From Pilaira anomala (taxonomy: Eukaryota; Mucoromycota; Mucoromycetes; Mucorales; Mucoraceae), in NCBI GenBank assembly GCA_025716855.1, contig JAIXMQ010000027.1:124001-188000 (forward strand): DNA of 64,000 nucleotides, given 5' to 3'. The notes beneath the pieces are model-generated. The model saw nothing but the letters and a program-made list of their open reading frames with translations, ran no database searches and had not been told where the DNA came from. Positions 10,370 to 25,465 of the stretch are shown here, in pieces (position 1 is the first letter of the stretch; the number at the start of each line of letters is the position of its first letter). A program made the position numbers and the translations under genes.

Positions 10370-12154
10370 ATGTTCCAACTACCTTTTGAAATCTTGGTAC
10401 ATGTATTTAGCTACTTATCAAAAAGCGATCTTTTGCAATGTCAGTTAACATGCAAGATCTGGTATGAATCTTCAGTCGAGCTTTTGTATTCCAACTTAAT
10501 CATAGACAGGAGCAAGACATCCCGCTTATTTGTGCGTACACTAGTAAATTCTTCGCGCCTGGGTAGTAATGTCAAGATTGTCAACACCAGGGAATTATTC
10601 AAGACAAAAGAAAATAATTTTTGGGACGAACATGGTTTATTGAGTGCGCTTATACGACATTGTCCTAATTTACTCGATCTCATTTGCTGGGAACAAGGTT
10701 CAACATTTTGGACTCAACTTTTAATTGCAGCTTCCTGTGGTCAATTGTCTCGATTACAATCTTTACCAAGTGCGAATAGTGAAGATCTGGAAAGCTATAT
10801 ATATACCGCCTTATTTTTTAAAGCTTCTTTAACTCGTTTATCAGTAAAAGATGATCTCTTTTTCTTTGGGCTTGATATGAATCGCTCAGAAGCATATCAA
10901 ATGCTGCAAAATGAAATAAGCGAATTTAAAAACCTAAGTTCACTCTCAATTAGTTGCACGTCAAATAAACAATTAAGCTCTTTCGACGCTCTAATAGAAG
11001 ATTGCTCTAGCTTGGAAAAGATTTGTATAATTCTGAATCCTACAGTAGAAAAAAGAACGACGATTAAGGCTGAAAATGTATTTCATCCACGACCAGATAT
11101 TCGTCAATTGATATGTAATTGGAAAATGGTTGACAGTGAAAGCCAACTAAAGTATATCATCCAAAAATTTCCTAACCTTCAACATTTGGTCATATCAAAT
11201 ATGCCTCATCAAATAGGTAACACATCTTTAACCAACTGTACAGCCGATGCCATTATAGAATTCTTACGTTTTATAATGAACATACCCGATTTTTCGATGG
11301 GATTACAAATAAGAAAGGAAGACTTATCAAATTTATGGATCGGGCTTATGAATATGGATTATAGATACAGAAACGTAACTATAGACGGCTTTAGTGATGA
11401 TCGGTATTCGGACAATGTAAATCTATCTATCGAAAAGGCATTTTCAGTGATAACGTTTATATTTCATAACAACGAGGAGGATGAGTTACCTCCTACTAAT
11501 TTTTTTACCGAAGTGGGAAGTATGATTCGGTCGATCAATATTAGAGATATGACAAATCCTGTACCGATGGTAGATGAATCCTCTATTCATTATAGTACAC
11601 TTACTGGAATAGACTGGGTATTTCAAATCATTGAATTATGCCCTTCATTACAAGAGCTTACAATACCCAGTGCTTTGGGATATGATCGATCCAACCATCG
11701 AACTTTTCAGCAGACAGAATTAAAAAAATTACTGATTTATAATATTCCAGATTCTCATCAGCACTCTCTTTTTTTCCTCGAATTAATGTCGATGAATCTC
11801 CCAAACATCAAACAGCTTCAGCTAGAATATGATGGTCTTTTTGATTATGATATTAATAAGCCGATAACGATCCTCATGCCCAATACAAAGCTTAATCTAC
11901 TTTCATCGACACATCCATTAAGTGGAATTTCAGAAGTTGATTACAGCATTATCGAAGTCTATTTTAGACTACACACAGATGCAGGTGTTAAGCATTATGT
12001 AGGTAAACGCACTGGTCTGGTAACTACAAGTGAGAAACACTACAACAAATCTCAAGAGAAGATTCGCTTTAATATTACTTGCCGAAGTCTTAAAGAGTTT
12101 GCAATTATCGAAATTAAACATTCCCTATCTTATAAGCAAAAATGGTCCTTTTAA
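10370..12154 (+). CDS. F-box/LRR-like protein (intact member of local family)
   Basis: An uninterrupted single exon of 594 residues. Residues 1-45, MFQLPFEILVHVFSYLSKSD then LLQCQLTCKIWYESSVELLY, are a typical F-box, which would bind Skp1 in an SCF ubiquitin ligase. The rest is Leu-rich with degenerate LRR-like strands (LSSLSISC, LQHLVISN, LQELTIPS, IKQLQLEY). I cannot predict a substrate. Two mutated copies follow directly downstream (12500..14770 and 15259..16430), so this is the surviving member of a tandem family. A TATA box sits at 10177. The F-box/LRR protein at 58532..59974 is a different subfamily. Confidence 0.85.
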   Translation: MFQLPFEILVHVFSYLSKSDLLQCQLTCKIWYESSVELLYSNLIIDRSKTSRLFVRTLVNSSRLGSNVKIVNTRELFKTKENNFWDEHGLLSALIRHCPNLLDLICWEQGSTFWTQLLIAASCGQLSRLQSLPSANSEDLESYIYTALFFKASLTRLSVKDDLFFFGLDMNRSEAYQMLQNEISEFKNLSSLSISCTSNKQLSSFDALIEDCSSLEKICIILNPTVEKRTTIKAENVFHPRPDIRQLICNWKMVDSESQLKYIIQKFPNLQHLVISNMPHQIGNTSLTNCTADAIIEFLRFIMNIPDFSMGLQIRKEDLSNLWIGLMNMDYRYRNVTIDGFSDDRYSDNVNLSIEKAFSVITFIFHNNEEDELPPTNFFTEVGSMIRSINIRDMTNPVPMVDESSIHYSTLTGIDWVFQIIELCPSLQELTIPSALGYDRSNHRTFQQTELKKLLIYNIPDSHQHSLFFLELMSMNLPNIKQLQLEYDGLFDYDINKPITILMPNTKLNLLSSTHPLSGISEVDYSIIEVYFRLHTDAGVKHYVGKRTGLVTTSEKHYNKSQEKIRFNITCRSLKEFAIIEIKHSLSYKQKWSF

Positions 12155-12499
12155 CTATTTTCAAATATCATTTTTAAAATGTAAGAGTTTTGTGTAATAA
12201 TAAACAAGAACGCATGCTTTTAACTACTTGTGAATGTCAACTATATTTTTAGAGTTGGTCTTGAAGCCAATCATCGTGATTTAGCAATGTAATATGTATA
12301 CAACACAAAGACGAGTGTCAGATGTTAATAAATCTTGATTAGATATGCCTGCGTATTGATAACTACCACATTACTTCTAACCACAGATAATTGAATTATC
12401 GGATACAGTTTGTACTAATATAATTCGTTGTTATCACTCCTATCAGAATACCAGAAGAAGGAAAAAAAAAATTCAGCAAAAAGACTTTTAATCTCGACA

Positions 12500-14770
12500 A
12501 TGAAGACATTACCCTTTGAATTTTTGACATTTTATTCTCAGCTAATTGGCCAAAAGTATAATATTTTACAATGTCAATTAACATGACATGAAGCTTCAAC
12601 CGAGCACTTGTATTCCAAAATAGTCATAGATACATATGATAAATCATTTTTATTTGTCTGCACACACTTAAACTCCTCTCACTTAGGCGATTATGTTCAA
12701 GATATATCTTTACAGACAAACTTTTCGGCACAAAATCGGATGGTACATTTTGGAATCAACACAACAGACTATTGAACACGCTCATAAAACAATACCCCCA
12801 ATTTATCAGTAATAAACGCTGATGATCCCGACTTATTATTTTATTCAAGAATGTCATATGCAGCAAGTCAGGGTCAATTGTCGCGCCTGTCGTATTTACT
12901 CCTATAATAAAACAGAATACAATTACATCTTATATAGTTCATAGTTATAATATACACACTGGTATTATTAAGTGACACATTCAAGTCCTTATTATTCGAA
13001 TTATGGCTACTTTAATTTATACTTTTCCTTCTCTACCTATCACAGCGGATCACTAGAAATTATTATTGACAGTAATGGTCAATGACAGGCATTTAAGGTG
13101 ATATATATCTTCATGCAGTAACCTATGTTTCACTAATAAATTTATTTTGACAAATCCTTAAAGTTCTCCCGCTACAGTGGAACTATATTGAAAGAACGGT
13201 ATCTGTTATTAAAGAGATAATTTAGTATAAAAAGAACACTCATTTTTACTATGAATTACTCTCCATTAAAATAAAGGATCACAAAGAAGAAGCTCATTTC
13301 TTTCCTTGTCTTTCTTATTAATAAACAATTAATAATCAATTTACCAATTGTCACAGCGCCTACTATGTGTTTTACCATTCCCTTATATATAGCTCAAGCT
13401 TGGAAAGTTACCTCTACACCGCACTGCTTTTTATAAATCATCCTTAATTACTATAGTCTTACAATATAATCGACGTTATTTTGGATCTGATCTTAATCAG
13501 TTATAGAGGCGTATCAGATATTGAGAGAACATATTAGCAAATTAAAACATTTAGAAGATCTTGGATTCTATTACCTGTCAAATAAACCATTAATCCAATT
13601 TGATGAAATAATTGAGGATTGTCAAGAACTGCAATTGAATTAGACTCTAAAGATGATGAACAAAAGGGCTGATAGTAAATTTCGAAGGAGTAATTAATCT
13701 TTGTCCTGATGTTATAATAAATTTGAATGTAACTGGGAGCGGATAGATGATGGAATCCAACTACGATATAGGGTACAAAAATTTCCTAATCTTAAAAACT
13801 TGACTGTTACAAATGAAGACGGCGCTAGATGTATAGATATTCACCTTGCTTGCGATGATTTAATTATGTTCTTATGTTACACTGTAGTTATACCAAGTTT
13901 TAGTATGGTAATCATCATAAATAAGCAGCACTACTTGTCAAAAGTTTGGTTCGAGCTGAGATGAAAGTGGATGACAAATTTAGAGACATAACTTTTTTAG
14001 TTTGGTGTTGTTTCTGATGAAATGGAGGTAATTGATTTAGAATTCGATTTGGGAACGACAGTAATAAGTCTTTCATTCAATGAAGATAGGTAAAGTTGAA
14101 CCGCCTCGTATCGATTTTTTTTTTTCAGAAGTAGGAAGTAATGGTTAGAACTCTCAATATGCAAGGTAGTATGGGAATGTCAAAATTGGATAGCTTTTAC
14201 GGCACATTAATTGATATCGACTGGATCTTTCAAACCCTTAAATTATGTCCCCCCTCGTTGCATGTGCTCACAATTCCAAAGTATTAGTATAATGAAATTC
14301 AATCAAATTATCGTTTATCTCAACACCCGCAAGTTAAAAATTTATTTATTGATCGCATAGACTGAGATGATTTTCTTGAATTTCTTAAGCAGTTTTCTTT
14401 GATGAGCTTTCCGAATCTCACATATCTTTGACTTAGCTATTATGGAAACAGAAATAACAAACATGATCCTGATTTTCTTTTTATGCCTAATTTGCGACTT
14501 GATATGCTTGTATTAGACAATTTATCCTTTTCTAGGTATTCTGACTGCATCACCATTAACTTTTATATCAAGTTGGATATAGATACTGGAATGAAGTTTT
14601 TTTTAAATATAATAGTCAAACTGGCGTATTAGTAGTAGATGAACTGCACTATAACCTATCTAAAATGAATGCTCGATTCGAGATTTATTGTCTTACTCTG
14701 GCTAGGCTTGCAATTAACAGTGACCACCACAATCCAGATGATAAAATTATTGGACTTAGTCCTTTAATTT
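12500..14770 (+). pseudogene. F-box/LRR pseudogene 1 (decayed tandem copy)
   Basis: This stretch aligns by eye along almost its full length with the intact gene at 10370. Its start reads atgaagacattacccttt, and the segment with tgtcaattaacatg and cacttgtattccaaaata matches the F-box coding region. The middle (13520..13650) parallels the part encoding EFKNLSSLSISCTSNKQLSSFD, and the end (14580..14725) parallels the AGVKHYVGKRTG region. Many stop codons and frameshifts occur throughout, and an A/T-rich insertion seems present around 12900..13380. No long ORF survives. Confidence 0.75.
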
Positions 14771-15258
14771 AAAAAGTTACTTTTAATTTCTCACGTTTTT
14801 CTTTTCAAGTATTAATAAAACTACTTATTCATAAATAGACGTATTTAAATTAAAAAGCTGGTTAAGATACAGTAACATCGTAGCTAAAAAAAAATAATAA
14901 TAAGTAAATTTTAATCTATTTGAGCCTCACCAGTACGGAAGCACTTAATTTTGGGTTAAAAAAAAAGAATATCGATATTTGATAGCTCGGCCAAAAATAA
15001 GTTGCATAAAGTTGTTGTCATGGCACTGGCTTTTTAGTAACTATAAATGGAATTATGAATCCAAGAACTATGTTAAATTGGGTGGTACCTTCGCATGCTT
15101 GCATAACTCTTACATATATCACATTTTTATTTAAGCTCTGTATATATAAATCTATTTCTGTTCTTCTTTTTAACAGAAAACGATATGTTTCATAAAACAA
15201 TAACTTTACGTCATAACTACTTTTAATTCCATAATTGACATAAAAATATTTTTAATAA

Positions 15259-16430
15259 TGATAAGATTACCTGTTGAAGTATTAACTCGAGTAATTAGTT
15301 ACTTATCAGAAATTGATATGCTACGATGTCAACTTGTGAGCAAAGAATGATACAATACTTTCAGTCAAGTTCTTATACTCCAAAATAGTAATAGAAAAAA
15401 GTGAATAAGCACGTCTATATGTCCGTACAATCTCAAGCTCTCGGCAATTAGTAAGTTATCTAAAATCTATTGACACCAAGTATCTATTCAGGACATATGG
15501 CGATAATGAAGAAGCGGATAAGCATGACTTACTAAATGCACTCGCATTGTACTTTCCAAACCTACTACATATAAATGGCTGGGTGAACGAATTATCAGTA
15601 CAGAAAAAGATTTTGTATGAAACTACTCAGAAACCATAGCCTCAATTACAGTCTTTATCGATATCTAATAGCAAAAGTTTGGAGATTTATATTAACATCG
15701 TGTTATATTTTAAAAACTTGTTAACAGAATTAATTATAAAGGGCTGATTCTTTATCTTTGGACTTGAATTGTCTCAACTGAATATATATAGACCATATAA
15801 TCGACTTTAAGAATTTAGAATCCCTTTTACTCACCTACAAATTGAAGAAATACTTGAACGATTTCGATACACTAATAGAACAATGTCCACAACCAAAAAA
15901 AAAAAAAAAAGAAGATTTATTTATTATATACACAGCCTCGAAGCAATACTGAGAATACAATTACGTATTTATAATTAACCCACGTTAAGTTATGATATCC
16001 GTGAATTTGGATGTTTCTAGAAATGAAATAAACATAATAACGAATAGTTGTGATATAGGTAGTGATGGCCGATTTCTTACTTTTTTATGTAACACGCATC
16101 CCAAAGTACGAATTGGAAGTGGAAATAGATAAGCTGATTTTATTGAATTTGTGGGCCAGGCTTATACACGAAAATGATGGATTTAAAAACCTAAGGTCTC
16201 GATGTATATAGGTCTCTATTTCCAATTGGAAACTCTATTATCAAGTTGAATACAGAGAATATCGGTGTGAAGTTTTATAAAGGGAGTAACCAAACTGGGC
16301 TGATAGAAATAACTGAACAGGATTATAATCAGTCACATGAAAACTATCGTTTTGATATTACTTGTAAAAAAAAAAACTCAAGGGATTTGTCATTGAAGAT
16401 GTAGATAATGCTCGTTTTAAAAAGATATCA
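15259..16430 (+). pseudogene. F-box/LRR pseudogene 2 (truncated tandem copy)
   Basis: The start atgataagattacctgttgaagtattaactcgagta encodes an F-box-like opening, MIRLPVEVLTRVISYLSEID (20 residues), then reaches an in-frame TGA soon after (agcaaagaatgatac). Downstream pieces match the intact gene up to its tail (16260..16400: gtgaagttttataaag...aaccaaactgggctgata). The copy is about 600 bp shorter than the intact gene, so internal deletions have occurred. A poly(A) run at 15893..15909 lies inside it. Confidence 0.72.
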
Positions 16431-16618
16431 TAAGCTTTTTTTTTTTTTTTTTTTTTAGTATAGCTTCGTGAACCGACGTATTTCCATTGGGCAAGTGGTA
16501 ATACGGAGCGGCGCGCTCGCGCTCAACTTTTAGTAAAAACGAAAATTTTAATTCCCTTTTTTTTTTTTTCTTGTTTCTATCAACTCACACGTATATATAT
16601 ATATATATATATTGCCAC

Positions 16619-17708
16619 ATGTCAGAAAGTAGAGAAAACGTCATTCTTGACACATCCATGGGTTCAATTCATGTTGAACTCTATTGGGATCATGCACCAA
16701 AGTAAAAAAAAAAAAAATAATCGAAAAGTGATAGATATAAGCAACTGAACTCTCATTCCCTTTATTTTAGAACCTGTAAAAACTTTTTAGAACTTGTAAA
16801 TACAGATACACAATTACATGCAACAATTAAAACAGACATTATTAACATACATTAAATGATAGGCTAGACGTGGTTACTATGACGGTGTTAGTGTAAGTTA
16901 ATGAATTCCCGTGTTTTTATTTTAATAGATCGCTAATATTATTATTATTCTAGTTTCATCGTATTATTGCAGTAAGTTTAAAGAAACCAAAATGTTGTAT
17001 AGGATATTCACTAAACGAACCTCTCTCCTCTTTTAGGATTTCATGATTCAAGGCAAATTAAATTGATAACGTAATTGAAGGATAGTGGACGATCAATTAT
17101 TAACTTTAAAAAATTATATATATATAGGTGGTGATCCCACTGGCACAGGTCGTGGTGGTGCTTCTATCTATGGGTAAGTTTTAGATTCACCAAGTAAAAT
17201 AAACGAGCCGTATTTTTAATTTTTATATATCTCTTTGTTTAGTGAGAAGTTTGCTGATGAAATTCATCCTGCACTTAAACATACTGGTGCAGGTATTCTT
17301 AGTATGGCAAATTCTGGACCCAATACCAATGGTTCTCAGGTAAATAAAAAATAGAGAAAAAGTGGTGAAAACAAGTTTAAAAAAAAAAAAATGTGTTTCT
17401 TGTAGTTTTTTATCACATTAGCACCTACACCCTGGTTAGATGGTAAGAGAAGATAAAAAGAAACTGTTTGTGGAAATGATGGGGCTGAATATAGTGTTTA
17501 TAGGTAAACATACTATCTTTGGTAGAGTAAGTGATGGTATGAATGTTGTCAAGAGAATGGGTTTGGTTAGAACGGATGGAACTGATCGGTAAAAAAAAAA
17601 AAAAATCTTTCATAGAGTTTCTTTTACTCTTATATCCAAACTAATTCATTTTTTCTTTTATATAGTCCCAAGGATACTGTTCGTATTGATCGTTGTCGTA
17701 TTGAATGA
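16619..17708 (+). CDS. Cyclophilin-type peptidyl-prolyl isomerase (PPIL1-like)
   Basis: Ten exons, 16619..16701, 16771..16795, 16863..16892, 16954..16971, 17037..17052, 17128..17173, 17243..17339, 17406..17442, 17504..17588 and 17666..17708, join in phase to 159 residues, the normal length of single-domain PPIL1/Cyp1 proteins. Conserved elements include [19 protein letters not shown] with the catalytic Arg, [21 protein letters not shown] and [15 protein letters not shown]1 proteins are spliceosome-associated prolyl isomerases. Two oddities: exons of 18 and 16 nt, and a GC-AG intron (17053..17127), since CAAG|gcaaat is the only donor that restores the IQGGDP motif. Confidence 0.93.
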
Positions 17709-17815
17709 ATAAATAAATAAATAAATAAAAAGGGAAACGAAATTTCTTATCAGTATTACTTATTTACGTATGTTTATTATTATTATTATTTAAAGGAGAG
17801 AGAGATTGAAGAATT

Positions 17816-18102
17816 TTAAACTATCGCTTCATATCTAGCGTTATGTTCAGCACGTCCACTCAATAAGCTAAAAAGAAATACATTAACATGAGAGATTCTT
17901 TACCGAATATATGTACACAAAAAAAAACTTACAAGTAAAGAATCAATCCAACTACTGGAAAGAAAAAGACGAGAAGAGACCAACCAAGTTTACCAGTTAT
18001 TTCACGGTTTGAGTTCATAACTTCAAAGATAACAATCAAGTCAAGGATCAAGACGATAAGTCCCACGACACCACCACTGTAAGAAAGCATATTATGAAGC
18101 AT
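17816..18102 (-). CDS. Small PLDNc-domain membrane protein
   Basis: Two exons, complement(17816..17867, 17933..18102), give 73 residues from the ATG at 18102 or 69 from the in-frame ATG at 18090. The sequence GGVVGLIVLILDLIVIFEVM, then NSNREITGKLGW and SLLVFFFPVVGLILYFLLSGR matches the PLDNc (phospholipase D-nuclease N-terminal) domain: two membrane helices with the conserved D-L and FP-x-x-G-L-I-x-Y signatures. The function of free-standing PLDNc proteins is not established. It converges on the cyclophilin gene with only 107 bp between the stop codons. Confidence 0.82.
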
Positions 18103-18484
18103 TTTAAAAAATCAATAGTTGTTAAACAAGAGGGAAACGTTTTTTTTTTTTGGGCTTTTTATACTTTGTTTCAATGATGTCATGCTACACACATTTTTAT
18201 TGGTTTTTCAGAAGCGTTATTTAAAACAACGAAAGAAGGGATCATCGTGACGTTGTACGAAAAATTATGAGTGTAAATTATTCTTTAAATATGAAAATGC
18301 ATTAAAAAGTGACTGTGAGTGTGAGTGAGAGTGAGTGAGAGAGAGTGAGAGTGAGAGTGAGAGAGAGAAAAAGATCCCATACAAGCACCTGACCGATTAT
18401 AAAATTCATTTAAAAAAAAAAAATTTTTTTTTTTCCTTCTTTTTTCTTCTTTTTTGTTTTTGTTTATACGCGCTAGAAGACAGA

Positions 18485-18591
18485 ATGGTTGATAGAGTGA
18501 ATCAGATCCCATTTTCACCACTTCGTACTAGTTCTATAGGATTCATTGATGATTATGAGTCTGGTATGGAAGCATCAGCTTCTTCTATGGC

Positions 18592-18624
<33 letters not shown>

Positions 18625-18928
18625 AGTTATGCCAAAAAAACCATTTCCAAATAATAATAATAATATGATTTTAGATCATAAAAAGACAAAAGGAGGGCAT
18701 AGTCATCGTAGAATGAGTAGTGGAAATAGTAGTACAGATAGTAACGCAACAACTCCAAACTCTAACAAACGCAATCATGTTATATCAACAAAACCTGATT
18801 TTACTTCTCCACTTCATAAAAGTCCTGTAGTCATTCCTTCTAGACTTTCTAGAAAAGAAGATTTACCTACTCCATCATCAGGTTATGACGGTGATACTGA
18901 AGGTCCTTTAGTTGAGGATAACGTTTAA
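18485..18928 (+). CDS. Acidic, disordered protein of unknown function
   Basis: A single exon of 147 residues from the ATG at 18485 (MVDRVNQIPFSPLRTSSIGF). An in-frame ATG 150 bp upstream (18335) would add a Ser/Glu repeat and poly-Phe translated from GA and T repeats, so I reject it. The protein has an 11-residue Glu run, an Asn run and many Ser/Pro/Thr sites such as TSPLHKSPVV and PTPSSGYDGDTEG, and is probably disordered. I recognise no domain. Composition and even codon use suggest a real gene, but it could also be part of a longer spliced gene. Confidence 0.5.
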
Positions 18929-19089
18929 AATATTTTATTTATTTATCGTCATAATAAATAACCATCATAATAACATTCATATTAATATTAATGAGAGAGA
19001 GAGAGTGTGTGTGTGTGTGAGGGAGGGAATACGGCAGGTATCAAAAAGAAATGTTTATTCACCAAAAATGACAGAAAAAAAAAAATCAA

Positions 19090-20492
19090 TCAGTCGTATC
19101 CATTTGAGGCTCCGGTGATTGGAACAAAAGTAGATTGATTGAATGAAGCAACAGCAGAAGCATTGCCATATTGTGGTTGAGGCGAATAAGCATTTGGCGG
19201 CCTTGGTACTTGATGATCACTATGTTCATGAATGGAAAATGGCATACTTTGAGTATGATGATGATGATGATCGCTATAAGGTTCTGTCCAATTTTCCTCA
19301 TTTGTTTTCTCTGCATACGAACCAGTAGTAAAAGCACTTAAACGGGTTATAGATAATAGAGAACATTTAGATGTTCTTCTCAAGGAATCTTTAAATCTAG
19401 GTAACCTTTCTTTGCGATCCTTAATTTTAGCTTTCAAAAATTTGACCATAGCTGGGTCACTAAAGAATACGATAGCAACAAATAAACCTTGCAAGTTACA
19501 AAAGATACTATCCAACAAGGAAAGTATATATCCTGTCTCGAAAGCTACATTTGGATCAAGAAAAGCCATTTGATTTACAAACCCCCAGATACTAGCAATC
19601 AATGGAACTATACTTTAAATTAGTATCCAGATAAATAAATATATGTATATATTATCAACTTATGTACCTAATGGATATAATACACATCGAATCAAAACCT
19701 TTCTAAATACAGCTGTTTGATTTCGAATATATTTTTGAATCTCTAAATCAGTATTAGGATTAACTGAAGTTGAGTTCTCTACTTTTTTACGAATGATATG
19801 TTGTTCTCGTAGTAGTTTAAGTGAAGCAATTAATGAACATAGTGCAGCTATAAAGATTGAAAAGAACAAGAAAGCGTAAAACCAAATCTATTATAAAGTA
19901 GTTAGTTATTTCTACTATATAATAAACATCTATCCTAATTTACCCAAAGCATATTATTTCTATCAAATATGCGATGATAATATGCATAATAATAGCATCG
20001 ATAATTTTTTGCATAATGAATATTTGGATGAGTTTGAGTTTGATATATGATAGGTACAATGGAAGCAATTATACCATACAAGAAAGCCACTGGATAATAA
20101 ACTCTTTCTAATTCTTGAGGTGTATAAGGAATATTCAAGACAAATACCAAGACCAGATTGATACCCACTAAAGTCAAAAAGATAGAACACATAATACGAG
20201 CAAACATGGTAATTGTAGCAGTTGTTTTACATAATGTACTTCCACTGTATATTTGGGTAGTAGTTATATCTAGTGCAGAATTAAGCAAATTCATCACACT
20301 AGAAGCAAATACACACCGTAGTGAGACACGATCTATTTTTTGAGGATCATGCGATTTGACATAGATATAACTGATGATAATTAAAAGAGAACATAAAATA
20401 GATATAGTAGATGAAATTACAATTCCTTTGATAAATTCTGGAAATTGTTCACCTTGTCCTGCCATTAAATCAAAGATACTTTTTCTAATCAT
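19090..20492 (-). CDS. Seven-transmembrane receptor, cAMP-receptor/Git3-like GPCR
   Basis: Three exons, complement(19090..19607, 19668..19887, 19944..20492), join to 428 residues. Seven hydrophobic segments follow in order, beginning with FIKGIVISSTISILCSLLII, VFASSVMNLLNSALDIT and MFARIMCSIFLTLVGINLVL, and ending with a segment that runs into FSDPAM. A basic loop between helices 5 and 6 (LLREQHIIRKKVEN) and a hydrophilic C-tail with a His run complete the layout of fungal class E-type receptors for nutrients or cAMP-like ligands. The ligand is unknown. I chose the ATG at 20492; an in-frame ATG at 20567 would add a very hydrophobic extension read from A-rich leader sequence. Confidence 0.72.
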
Positions 20493-21107
20493 TTTTATAA
20501 ATATATATGCAGTAAAAAAAAAAAGAGAGAAAAAGAGCAAAGTAGAAATTATGCCTTTTTTTTTCAAAACTGTATTTTTATCATTAAATCTCAGTCTTGA
20601 TTCAGAAAGATTTTAACTTTTTACTTCAGAGAAAAAAAAGTTATATAGGTAATAAATCTTTATGCAGCTGACTCAAAATGTATCGTTTAACACTGAAGAA
20701 ATAGGTAATGATCTAGGCATAGGATTTATATATATATATTTGTTTTATCGTTTATCATGATTAATAATCTCATCGATCCTATTTTGTATTTTAAAAGGCT
20801 TAAGTGACGGTTGGCCATGTGTCAACTTTTGATGTACGTATTTTTTTAAAAAAGGTCTCAAAAGATTTTTGTTACAACATTACACAAAATAAGCAATCCT
20901 GACGAAAAAGGAAAGACAGTCACAAAAAGCATCTCTCTTTCTTTTTTAATTAAATCTACTAACCCAAATTTGTTAAGCATAGAAAAAAAAGGAGGATTGC
21001 TTATTTAACCTTAACATGATAATTCTATTTAATCCAATCAATTACAAGTCTTTAACAAGAAAAAAGTCCCTAAAGAATTTAAATGGTGGCTGAAATTTTT
21101 TTCTTAG

Positions 21108-21141
<34 letters not shown>

Positions 21142-21243
21142 GCGACACCACGCTTTAAAGGAGAAGGAAAAAAAAAAAAAAAAATTAAAATCTTTTTTTC
21201 TTTATTCATTTTTTTATTTTTTTATTAAAAACAAGATCTAAAA
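20493..21243. other. Divergent intergenic/promoter region
   Basis: About 750 bp between the divergent receptor and DEAD-box genes. It holds poly(A) runs near 21112..21139 and 21171..21183, and an A/T-rich leader before the helicase ATG. No ORF or clear regulatory motif beyond generic A/T tracts. Confidence 0.55.
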
Positions 21244-23832
<2,589 letters not shown>

Positions 23833-24491
23833 ATTTTCTCTCTCTCTCAAAACCTACAATATTTATAAGTGCTCTGCTGAAAGATTGAATGCTACAAATT
23901 AGAATGTATATTTATATTGGAAATTAGCAATAAAAATCATAATGTATATAATCCAAAAAAAAAAAAAAAAACTTTTTTATATTTCTCTTCATCTTTGTGT
24001 ATTATTTTTTGATGTTTTATTAAAAGTTTATTGTAATGATGTAAAGATATATATAACCAAGATAGCTTTATATGAGTAGTTAATGTCTTCCCACAAATCA
24101 CCTTCATTATTATGTAGTTAATATACCTTCTTGATTAAATACAGGTATATACTTACACCAAACAAGAAGAAATAATACATATAGTTTGTCTATACTACAG
24201 TATTAGTTAATCTATGTTGTTGATAGTATGCTGTCCAAACTCCATGACTTTTTATAAGCACCTGGAAATATACGCTTACATTAAATGTCATGAGCAGAAC
24301 AGGTGGATCCAATGCAATATATACAAACATCTTTGTTTGGTCAAAGTAAAACTTTAATTCCAGAGAGCCTTAATTTTTGTCATGGATTTCTGGCTTGGGA
24401 AAATCAGATATGGCTTAAATCAGAAACGACCTTACACAGAACGGCCTTAAATAGAGCGAATGCTGCTGTAGTAGCTTTAATAAGAACTGTC

Positions 24492-24523
<32 letters not shown>

Positions 24524-25190
24524 GAATACATAAAAGTCGACCTGTGACAACATCTTGTATTTATTACACAATTCAATATTTGGTAAACCGAGCAATCACG
24601 GGGGATAGTGTGATGGTATGTTTACTTCATTGTCGTGCAGCACTTGGTGTTTTAATAAGTATCACTCCATATAATTACCACATCTTTTATATATCCATAT
24701 TCTTTTGATATTAGCAATATACATTTTTTATGAACGGCGAAAACCATTTAGAATGGGCTTTTTAGTGAAGAAATATTTATTATCTCGGCGCCTTATTTCC
24801 CCCTCCCCCTCCCCTCCCCTCCCCTCTCACTCCTTTATTATTATCATTTATCAAGTCGTTAAAGTGTTTAAACAATTAATTGTAACTTATATCTTTTCTT
24901 TCTCCTCAAATTTAATTTGACTAAACAATGTTAAATTTCGAAGGGAGTATAGTGCTATTAGTAAGGAAGAGGGTAACTAATAAGTCTATCAAACGCCAAA
25001 TTGCGTACAACATAGGGAAATGATGTTTCCTAAAATATGCAGTATAGTGCAGTTAGTTGGAGGAAGAGATTTGAAAACGATCCAAATTATTATTGAACCC
25101 CAGCGACCCATTTTTTTTTCAGCTTTTTTTTTGGCTGGTACCAGGGGTCTAGGTTCTTGAATAATTTAGTTCTTTTTACAACAATACACT
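23833..25190. other. Intergenic region
   Basis: About 1.36 kb between the helicase and Atp23. It holds the helicase 3' flank, poly(T) at 24496..24523 flanked by copies of GTCGAC and a C/T-rich block (24796..24830). The 76-codon ORF at 24303..24533 ends in the poly(T) run and is not convincing. Confidence 0.5.
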
Positions 25191-25427
25191 ATGGCAGATA
25201 AAGAAGAAACACCTGCAGTTTCCTTAAAGGAAATGAAAAAGTTTGAGAAATGGACAAAATCATTACAATATATGACTGGACTTGGTATGAGTGAAGCTGA
25301 AAAGCAAGAATTCAAAAAGCGTCTCGATGTTGATTTAGAGGAATACCAATGTAACCAATGTGAAGTATGGAAGGATAATCTTATGAAGAACAGTAAAGTA
25401 TATGTCTATATCTTGTTATAGGAGAGC

Positions 25428-25465
<38 letters not shown>

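Noticed and set aside
18335..18484. Upstream in-frame ATG giving an N-terminus of Ser/Glu repeats and poly-Phe
   Set aside because: It is a translation of GA and T repeats in the leader; the ATG at 18485 is more plausible.
20493..20567. Hydrophobic 25-residue N-terminal extension of the receptor
   Set aside because: It reads through A/T-rich leader; the ATG at 20492 directly precedes a normal N-terminus.
25397..25402. gtatat as first donor of the Atp23 gene
   Set aside because: It breaks the frame of the second exon; gtaaag four bases upstream restores it.
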